Source of the DNA: Schauerella fraxinea
Lineage (GTDB): Bacteria; Pseudomonadota; Gammaproteobacteria; Burkholderiales; Burkholderiaceae_B
Assembly: GCA_030849965.1 (NCBI GenBank)
Contig: JAVDKL010000001.1
Location: 3,020,554 to 3,084,553, forward strand
Direction of reading: 5' to 3'
DNA length: 64,000 nt
Shown: one piece after another, positions 58,325 to 64,000 of the stretch
Numbering within the stretch: position 1 is the stretch's first letter
How the letters are laid out: the number at the start of each line of letters is the position of its first letter
Notes under the pieces: generated by a model
Told to the model about the DNA's origin: nothing
Seen by the model: only the letters and a program-made list of their open reading frames with translations
The model's database searches: none
Position numbers and translations under genes: made by a program

Positions 58325-58723
58325 ATGCCTCATATCGTTATTCACCTCTCCGGCACGCCCGATCCGCAGTTGACGCGCAACGTGGTCGATCGCGTGGTGG
58401 ACCTTACGCAATCGGTGCTCGGCAAGCAGCAACCCGTGATTGCGATCACGGTGCAGTACATCGCGGCAGACGCGTGGTTCATCGGCGGCGAAACGCTTGC
58501 GGACGTGAACCGGACAGCGTTTCACCTGGACATCAGCATCACCGACGAAACGAATACCAAAGCGGAGAAGGCCCGCTATCTGCGTCAGATTCATGCGGCG
58601 ATGGCGGCACTGCGGCCCGATCTGCATGAGGTGTCGTATGTGCATCTGATTGATGCGCGCGCAGCGGCGTATGGCTACGGTGGATTGACGCAAGAGTATC
58701 GCCACCAGCAAGCCGGCGTTTGA
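58325..58723 (+). CDS. tautomerase-family protein (4-oxalocrotonate tautomerase-like)
   Basis: A 132-residue protein with the essential Pro directly after Met (MPHIVIHLSG). It is two to three strands longer than 4-OT, like the cis-CaaD/PptA-type members. VQYIAADAWFIGGETL near 40 and the duplicated beta-alpha-beta pattern agree. GGAG lies about eight bases before the ATG. The substrate is unknown, and the divergent LysR gene is the likely regulator. Confidence 0.85.
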   Translation: MPHIVIHLSGTPDPQLTRNVVDRVVDLTQSVLGKQQPVIAITVQYIAADAWFIGGETLADVNRTAFHLDISITDETNTKAEKARYLRQIHAAMAALRPDLHEVSYVHLIDARAAAYGYGGLTQEYRHQQAGV

Positions 58724-58761
58724 CCCAAGGGGCGAGCCTCAAGTCGAACGCCCTGCGCGCC

Positions 58762-60546
58762 TCAGTGATTATGACGCGGGAGCGTCCTGGCCACGCGATG
58801 AAATTTCACGGCATCCTCGATCACCGCGCCTTCGGACAAATGCCCTACCGTGCGGCGATAAATCATCTGCCATGGCGTGGCGTCGGCCGGAATGGCAGGT
58901 ATCGTTTCTTCGCGTAGACGCCGCGCGATTTCCTCTTCGTCGACCAGGGCATCGCAACGTCCGCGGGTAAGGTCGATGCGGATCACGTCTCCGGTACGCA
59001 GCCACGCCAAGCCGCCGCCCGCGGCGCTCTCGGGGGAGGCGTGCAGGATCGACGGGCTATCGGCCGTACCGGACTGCCGGCCATCGCCAAGCGTCGGCAA
59101 GCTGTTGATGCCGCGTTTGATCAAGAAGTCGGGCGGCTGCATGTTGACCACTTCGGCCGAGCCCGGCCAGCCGATGGGACCGGCGCCGCGCATCACGAGA
59201 ATCGAGTCTTCGTCGATGCCTAGCGCGGGATCATTGATGCGCTGGTGATAATCCTCCGAGCCATCGAAGACGGCAGCGCGGCATTCGAAGATGCCTTCGC
59301 GGCCGGGCTCGCTCAAGTAGCGATCGTAGAAGCCCTGTGAAATCACGCTGGTTTTCATGATCGCAAAGTCGAACAGGTTGCCGCGCAAGACCAGAAAGCC
59401 CGCGCGTTCCTTGATGGGTTCGTTGAACGCATAGATGACCTCACGGTCGTGGGACTCGCGGCCGATGAGGTTCTCACCCATCGTGCTGCCGGTGACCGTC
59501 ATGCACGAGCCATCGAGCAGGTCGTTGTGCAGCAGCTCCCACATGATGGCGGGCACGCCGCCGGCACGGTGAAAGCGTTCGCCGAGATACGCGCCTGCGG
59601 GTTGCACGTTGGCCAATAGCGGGATGTCGTAACCATACTTCTGCCAGTCATCCAGCGTGAGTTCGACGCCCGCATGGCGCGCCATTGCCATCAGGTGGGG
59701 CTGGGCGTTGGTGGAGCCACCCAATGCCGTATTGGTGCGCACGGCGTTGATGAAGGCGGCCCGCGTCATGATGTCCGACGGCTTCACATCGGCCAGCACC
59801 AACTCCACGGCACGTTTACCGGTGCGGTAGGCGATCTGGCCGCGTTCGCGATACGTGGCCGGAATGGCCGCGCAGCCGGTGAGCGACATGCCCAGCGCTT
59901 CGGCCATGGCGTTCATCGTGGAGGCCGTGCCCATCGTGTTGCAGTGACCGAGCGACGGCGCGGAGTCGAGCGCCAGCTGGAGAAATTCCTGCTCGTCGAT
60001 CTCGCCTGCGGCAAGCTTGCGGCGCGAGCGCCAGATCACCGTGCCGGAGCCCACCAGTTCGCCGTCGTGCCAGCCGTCCAGCATGGGGCCGCCCGAGAGC
60101 ACGATCGCGGGGATGTCTACCGTGGACGCCGCCATCAGTGCAGATGGGGTGGTCTTGTCGCAGCCGGTGGTGAGCACCACGCCATCGATGGGGTAGCCGT
60201 AGAGAATTTCCACCAGTCCCAGGTATGCCAGGTTGCGATCCAGCGCCGCAGTAGGGCGCTTGCAGTTCTCGAAAATGGGATGCGTGGGAAATTCGATGGG
60301 AATGCCGCCGGCATCTCGAATCCCGTCGCGCACGCGTTTGACCAAGTCAACATGCACGCGATTACAGGGCGTGAGGTCGCTGCCGCTTTGAGCGATGCCG
60401 ATGATGGGTTTGCCGGCGCACAGTTCCTCGGGCGTCACGCCATAGTTCATGAACCGCTCAAGATAGATCGCGGTCATGTCGATGTGATCGGGGTTCTGAA
60501 ACCAGTCCAGCGAACGCAGGCGGCGGACGGGAGGGGATGTGGCCAT
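58762..60546 (-). CDS. IlvD/Edd-family dehydratase, sugar-acid type
   Basis: A 594-residue iron-sulfur dehydratase. Conserved cysteines are in TTGCDKTTPSALMAAST (about 127) and SLGHCNTMGTASTMNA (about 198), and the metal region LGGSTNAQPHLMAMARH is near 280. The opening RSLDWFQNPDHIDMTAIYLE and the length fit the L-arabinonate/D-xylonate dehydratases more than dihydroxy-acid dehydratase. It removes water from a sugar acid to give a 2-keto-3-deoxy acid. The FAH-family gene is divergent and could act downstream. The ATG at 60546 is preferred to 60594. Confidence 0.88.
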   Translation of the reverse strand: MATSPPVRRLRSLDWFQNPDHIDMTAIYLERFMNYGVTPEELCAGKPIIGIAQSGSDLTPCNRVHVDLVKRVRDGIRDAGGIPIEFPTHPIFENCKRPTAALDRNLAYLGLVEILYGYPIDGVVLTTGCDKTTPSALMAASTVDIPAIVLSGGPMLDGWHDGELVGSGTVIWRSRRKLAAGEIDEQEFLQLALDSAPSLGHCNTMGTASTMNAMAEALGMSLTGCAAIPATYRERGQIAYRTGKRAVELVLADVKPSDIMTRAAFINAVRTNTALGGSTNAQPHLMAMARHAGVELTLDDWQKYGYDIPLLANVQPAGAYLGERFHRAGGVPAIMWELLHNDLLDGSCMTVTGSTMGENLIGRESHDREVIYAFNEPIKERAGFLVLRGNLFDFAIMKTSVISQGFYDRYLSEPGREGIFECRAAVFDGSEDYHQRINDPALGIDEDSILVMRGAGPIGWPGSAEVVNMQPPDFLIKRGINSLPTLGDGRQSGTADSPSILHASPESAAGGGLAWLRTGDVIRIDLTRGRCDALVDEEEIARRLREETIPAIPADATPWQMIYRRTVGHLSEGAVIEDAVKFHRVARTLPRHNH

Positions 60547-60835
60547 GGCGGTGTCTCTACGGGTTCGGGCGTTTTGGAGCGGAGCGATCAGCACGCGGCA
60601 CGCCTACCCGATTGGGAGGTGGACGACACGACGGCTTCCGACAACATATCATTGACGATACTTGGGTGAACGATTCGACCCAATGGGCCGACGTCAATGG
60701 GGGCGTGCTGAAGTGACTCGACAGGTTGGCCTAATGAGCCAGACGGATGGGTTACCCAGATGGCGCGAACGACTCGACCGAACGATCAGACTGACGCGTC
60801 AAACTTAATGACGCGTCCCAACGAGGAGCACGGAC
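60547..60835. promoter_or_regulatory. divergent control region with direct repeats
   Basis: The 289-bp gap carries two copies of TGACGCGTC (60792-60800, itself part of the palindrome TGACGCGTCA, and 60809-60817), 17 bp apart, just before the FAH-family start. GAACGATTCGACC (60668-60680) and GAACGACTCGACC (60767-60779) form a second pair with one mismatch. These could be operator sites for a sugar-acid regulator not present in the window. Confidence 0.5.
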
Positions 60836-61678
60836 TTGAAACTTGTGAGATATGGCACCGCCGGCCAGGAGAAGCCCGGTTTGATCGATGCCGAGGGCGT
60901 GTTGCGCGATCTGTCGGCGCAGATTGCCGACGTCGGGGGCGAGCATTTGAGCCCTGCGTCGCTCACGCGTCTGGCGGCGCTGAATACGGCGTCATTGCCC
61001 GAGGTGCCGGGCAATCCGCGTCTAGGCCCGTGCGTGGCGGGCACCGGCAAGTTCGTCTGCATCGGGTTGAACTATTCCGATCACGCGGCTGAAGCGGGGA
61101 TGCAGGCGCCGTCCGAACCCATCGTGTTCATGAAAGCGACTTCCGCCATCGTGGGACCCAACGACGACGTGCTGATCCCGCGCGGCTCGGAAAAGACCGA
61201 CTGGGAAGTCGAGCTGGCCATTGTGATCGGCCGCACCGCGAAGTATGTGTCGCAAGCTGACGCGCTGGATTATGTGGCCGGCTATTGTGTGGCCAATGAC
61301 GTAAGCGAGCGCGCGTTTCAGATTGAGCGCCAGGGGCAGTGGACCAAGGGCAAATCGTGCGACACGTTTGGGCCCATCGGCCCGTGGCTGGTCACGCGCG
61401 ATGAGATCGGCGATCCCGGCAATCTGGATATGTGGCTGAAGGTGAATGGCGAGACCATGCAGCAAGGCTCGACGCGCACGATGATCTTCGGCGTGGCGCA
61501 CATCGTGTCTTATCTCAGCCAGTTCATGTCGCTGCAGCCCGGCGATGTCATCGCAACCGGCACGCCGCCCGGTGTGGGCATGGGCAAGAAGCCGCAACGC
61601 TTTCTGAAACCAGGCGACGTGGTGGAGCTGGGAGTGGCCGGCCTGGGCGCGCAACGTCAAACGATGCGCGCCGATTGA
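60836..61678 (+). CDS. fumarylacetoacetate hydrolase-family enzyme
   Basis: A 280-residue FAH-fold enzyme. The metal-binding acidic residues are in the segments SEKTDWEVELAIVIGR (about 116) and YCVANDVSERAFQ (about 150), and the end motif is GDVIATGTPPGVGMGKKP (about 240). Homologues hydrolyse or lyase 2,4-diketo acids, including diketo-3-deoxy-fuconate and rhamnonate, or act as ureidoglycolate lyase. Pairing with a sugar-acid dehydratase favours the first. The start codon is a TTG at 60836 with GAGGAG seven bases upstream. It abuts the next gene tail to tail. Confidence 0.88.
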   Translation: MKLVRYGTAGQEKPGLIDAEGVLRDLSAQIADVGGEHLSPASLTRLAALNTASLPEVPGNPRLGPCVAGTGKFVCIGLNYSDHAAEAGMQAPSEPIVFMKATSAIVGPNDDVLIPRGSEKTDWEVELAIVIGRTAKYVSQADALDYVAGYCVANDVSERAFQIERQGQWTKGKSCDTFGPIGPWLVTRDEIGDPGNLDMWLKVNGETMQQGSTRTMIFGVAHIVSYLSQFMSLQPGDVIATGTPPGVGMGKKPQRFLKPGDVVELGVAGLGAQRQTMRAD

Positions 61679-62116
61679 TTACGGCTTGGTGCAGAGGGCG
61701 CTGTTGGCGGTGGTGCAGTTCAGGAGCTCGAAGGTGTAACGACCTTGCGCCTGACCACCGTCGATGTAGCCGTAGCGCAGAAGTATGGAGTCGCCTTTGC
61801 GCAGGTTGGCATGTGTGCCCGACAACCTGATGTTTACCGCTTCCTTCTCTTCGTGGGTGCAGTCGTCGTCGTTGCGTGTGGCCCGCGCCTTGGCTGACTG
61901 CGAGAGCGCCATGCCGAACCGCGTGGTGACGATCTCGCGCTTGTCGGCGCCGATCTCGCGCACGATCTGCGGCTCGCTGGTGATCTGGCCACCCCAATCA
62001 CACGCGATTACGGTCGAGGCCTGTGCTGTGCCGGCTGTCCATGCCAGGCACAGCACGGCTGCGATGGCGTAGCCCACACCACGAATCTTGTTTACTTCAA
62101 CTTGACCAGACAACAC
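61679..62116 (-). CDS. small secreted protein of unknown function
   Basis: A 145-residue protein with an N-terminal signal sequence (core VGYAIAAVLCLAWTAGTAQA) and a mature part of about 108 residues with four cysteines (CDWGG, DDDC, LLNC, LCTKP). I recognise no family. The start is read as a GTG at 62116 with AAGGAG eight bases upstream. It ends exactly where the FAH-family gene ends, on the other strand. Confidence 0.6.
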   Translation of the reverse strand: MLSGQVEVNKIRGVGYAIAAVLCLAWTAGTAQASTVIACDWGGQITSEPQIVREIGADKREIVTTRFGMALSQSAKARATRNDDDCTHEEKEAVNIRLSGTHANLRKGDSILLRYGYIDGGQAQGRYTFELLNCTTANSALCTKP

Positions 62117-62155
62117 GCACCGCACTCCTTGTGAAATTCGGCGCGTGGGGTTCTG

Positions 62156-63028
62156 CTAAAGGATCGACGCGCCGCCCGCCACGGTGATCATGGCGCCGGA
62201 AGTGTAGCTGCTTTCGTCCGATGCAAGCATCACATACGACGGCGCCAATTCAGCCGGTTGGCCAGGGCGATCGAAGGGCACCTGCGTGCCGAACTTGGCC
62301 ACTTCCTCGGGCTTCATTGTCGACGGAATCAGCGGCGTCCATATGGGACCGGGCAGCACGGCGTTGGCCCGGATGCCGCGTTTGGCTAACGACTGCGCGA
62401 GGCCCGACGTGAAGTTGGTGATCGCGGCCTTGGTCGACGAGTAGGCCAGTTGGTTGGCGACAGGTTTCTTCGCATTGATCGATGCCGTGTTGACGATCGA
62501 CGCACCGGCCTTCAAGTGCGGCAGGGCGGCTTTGATGAGATAGAACATCGCGTGGATGTTGACGGCGTAGTGGCGGTTCCAGTCTTCGACCGTGATGTCT
62601 TCGATCTCATCGACCGGGTTTTGATATGCCGCGTTGTTGACGAGCACATCCAGCCGTCCGAACTGCACCATGGCTTGCTTGACGATGCTTTCAGCGTGCG
62701 CGGGATCGGAAATGTCGCCGGGAATCAGCACCGCTTCGCGGCCCGCTTCCTTCACCCACTTTTCCGTTTCTTGGGCATCATCGTGCTCATCCAGATAAGA
62801 CAGCACGAGGTCGGCACCTTCACGGGCATAGGCAATGGCCACGGCACGGCCGATGCCGCTATCGGCGCCGGTGATGATGGCGACTTTGCCGGCCAGCCGG
62901 TCGGACCCGCGATAGGTGGTCTCACCATGATCCGGGCGCGGTGTCATCGCATTGGTTTTGCCCGGGGGCGCTTGCTGCGCGGTATCGAACGTGGGCTTGG
63001 GGTACTCGGGAATGTGCATCGTGGCCAT
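62156..63028 (-). CDS. short-chain dehydrogenase (YghA/glucose-ribitol type)
   Basis: A 290-residue SDR of the long-N-terminal group. The cofactor motif is TGADSGIGRAVAIAYA (about 52), then NNAAYQNPVDEIED (about 127), the catalytic Ser in NTASINAKKPV (about 178) and Tyr/Lys in YSSTKAAITNF (about 193). The N-terminal tail has the typical PPG/M-rich region. The substrate is unknown. Confidence 0.9.
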   Translation of the reverse strand: MATMHIPEYPKPTFDTAQQAPPGKTNAMTPRPDHGETTYRGSDRLAGKVAIITGADSGIGRAVAIAYAREGADLVLSYLDEHDDAQETEKWVKEAGREAVLIPGDISDPAHAESIVKQAMVQFGRLDVLVNNAAYQNPVDEIEDITVEDWNRHYAVNIHAMFYLIKAALPHLKAGASIVNTASINAKKPVANQLAYSSTKAAITNFTSGLAQSLAKRGIRANAVLPGPIWTPLIPSTMKPEEVAKFGTQVPFDRPGQPAELAPSYVMLASDESSYTSGAMITVAGGASIL

Positions 63029-63100
63029 GAGTGCGGCTCCGGTTGAGGGAATGCCGGTTCAGCGCAAGATTGGTGCCGTGCGCTGCGTTGCCTGCCTAGC

Positions 63101-63127
63101 CAGTCGAGCCAGTCGAGCCAGTCGAGC
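63101..63127. repeat. 9-bp tandem repeat, three perfect units
   Basis: Three perfect CAGTCGAGC units between the SDR gene and the rightward DUF2007 gene. The rest of that 214-bp gap shows no convincing site. Confidence 0.88.
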
Positions 63128-63242
63128 CACGCTGTGCTGTGTTGAGCGCGCCAACCGCCGCTGCGGCCGCGAGTCTCCCCGATCCTGCGATATGCTCTGG
63201 CCTTGGCCAATTTGCTGCCGCGAATTCTGCGATACGACGATC

Positions 63243-63557
63243 ATGATCAGGCTGTTACGCGCGCCCAATATGATGATGGCCCAGCACTGGGCCAATCTGC
63301 TTGAACAAGCCAACATCGCCTGCACGGTGCACAACCAGTATTTGCAAGGTGCGTTGGGCGATATCCCTACCGATCAATATGGCCCGGAAATCTGGATCGA
63401 GCACGCAAGCGACGAGGCGCAAGCCAACGCATTGATCGACCAGAGCCGGCGCGGGTCGACGGCTGTGGCGCCGAATTGGCATTGTCCGGCGTGCGACGAG
63501 TGGCTCGAGCCGCAGTTTGCGACGTGCTGGAACTGCGGCGCGTCGCGCGAGGGTTGA
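63243..63557 (+). CDS. DUF2007-domain protein with a C-terminal zinc ribbon
   Basis: A 104-residue protein. Residues about 1-70 match the DUF2007 pattern (MIRLLRAPNMMMAQHWANLL, then IACTVHNQYLQGALGDIP). The C-terminal part has four cysteines in a CPAC...CWNCG arrangement (about 80-99), which is a zinc-ribbon. The function is unknown; such proteins may bind metals or signal ligands. I chose the ATG at 63243 by homology; the earlier open frame is spurious. Confidence 0.8.
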   Translation: MIRLLRAPNMMMAQHWANLLEQANIACTVHNQYLQGALGDIPTDQYGPEIWIEHASDEAQANALIDQSRRGSTAVAPNWHCPACDEWLEPQFATCWNCGASREG

Positions 63558-63900
63558 CTCGCGTTCAGCGCTCCTCTTTGCATCGTTCGGTGCCAGACAA
63601 TGTGCAGCGCAAAGCCCAGCCGCTCAAAAACGGTGGCAGGGCACGGCTGTTGGAATGGTGCGCTGCGGTGCCCGTAGATCGCGCCAATCTGATCGCGCCG
63701 CCGCGCCCGGTCTGACAGTCGACCGGCACTTCGCTTGCTGAGAGACCCCGCCGGTAGCGCGAACAGTTCCGGCCACCCAACGCGGGGCCAGGAGACGAAC
63801 GGCGTTATAGTCCGGGCGGCGGCAAAAACCCCATTGCTTAAAAAACACGCCATCGTGGCCCTACGAATCGGTACGGCGCGGTGACATCGAGATTGAATAC
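63558..63900. other. intergenic region, no feature recognised
   Basis: About 340 bp between the DUF2007 gene and the response regulator. A TATAGT at about 63806 could be a -10 box, but no -35 fits. I found no gene, repeat or terminator that I would support. Confidence 0.4.
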
Positions 63901-64000
63901 GTGGCAAAGATAGTGATTGTGGACGACGACCCGGATGTGGTGGGTGCGTTGCGAGAATGCTTGGTTGACGAAGGCCACGAGGTCTATACCGAGGCCAATG
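63901..64000 (+). CDS. response regulator, 5' part only
   Basis: The first 33 codons of a receiver domain, starting at a GTG and continuing past the window. The translation includes VAKIVIVDDDPDV, with the acidic pair of the receiver domain, and ALRECLVDEGHEVYTEAN. The type and partner cannot be told. Confidence 0.8.
   Translation, partial: MAKIVIVDDDPDVVGALRECLVDEGHEVYTEAN

Overview
The window is a stretch of bacterial chromosome around the replication origin. It most resembles a betaproteobacterium of the order Burkholderiales, close to the Alcaligenaceae (Bordetella/Achromobacter type). Reasons: the block mnmG-rsmG-parA-parB followed by tRNA-Tyr, tRNA-Gly and tRNA-Thr genes (an order that in this group usually precedes tuf); the block yidC-yidD-rnpA-rpmH divergent from dnaA-dnaN-gyrB; two Bug/TctC-type solute receptors and a TctCBA-TctDE locus; and coding G+C near 58-60% where I counted single lines by hand. 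The family assignment is an inference from gene order and gene content.

Layout. 1-560: three tRNA genes on the minus strand behind a near-consensus sigma70 promoter. 0.8-6.1 kb: a minus-strand catabolic set (iron-type alcohol dehydrogenase, aldehyde dehydrogenase, glutamine-synthetase-like ligase) and an asparaginase. 6.1-11.3 kb: parB, a GNAT acetyltransferase, parA, rsmG and mnmG, tightly packed. 11.3-16.4 kb: about 5 kb with no credible gene, with lower G+C and five parS-type ParB sites at its mnmG end. 16.4-23.8 kb: a cold-shock gene, a methionine-type aminotransferase and a tripartite tricarboxylate transporter with its two-component system. 23.8-26.3 kb: a second gene-free stretch that looks like the origin itself. 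It has two diverged copies of a module of about 220 bp (AT-rich tract, DnaA boxes, conserved spacing) about 1,061 bp apart, several more DnaA boxes, and a 13-bp tandem repeat array. 26.3-41.7 kb: mostly plus-strand metabolism and transport (PLP gamma-lyase family enzyme, PQQ dehydrogenase, Bug receptor, ilvE, aldo/keto reductase, a taurine/sulfonate-type dioxygenase and ABC operon, a TPR protein), with mnmE on the minus strand. 41.8-46.3 kb: minus-strand katA, yidC, yidD, rnpA, rpmH. 46.5-51.8 kb: plus-strand dnaA, dnaN, gyrB. 52-64 kb: accessory metabolism and regulators (two SDRs, two LysR regulators, a YddG-type exporter, a solute-binding protein, an IlvD/Edd dehydratase, a FAH-family enzyme, small proteins), ending in the first 33 codons of a response regulator.

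How the parts fit. All genes left of 11.3 kb point left, while most genes right of 26 kb, including dnaA-dnaN-gyrB, point right. This fits replication starting somewhere between 11 and 26 kb. ParA/ParB and the parS sites lie on one side of that interval and dnaA lies about 20 kb away on the other. I found at least 16 perfect copies of the DnaA box TTATCCACA by eye; chance predicts less than one in 64 kb. They cluster around the 24-26 kb segment and spill into neighbouring genes.

The most unusual features are the duplicated origin-like module, the 13-bp array beside it, and the large gene-free parS region. The accessory genes are mostly familiar families whose substrates cannot be fixed from sequence alone. 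I saw no rRNA, CRISPR array, insertion sequence or prophage.
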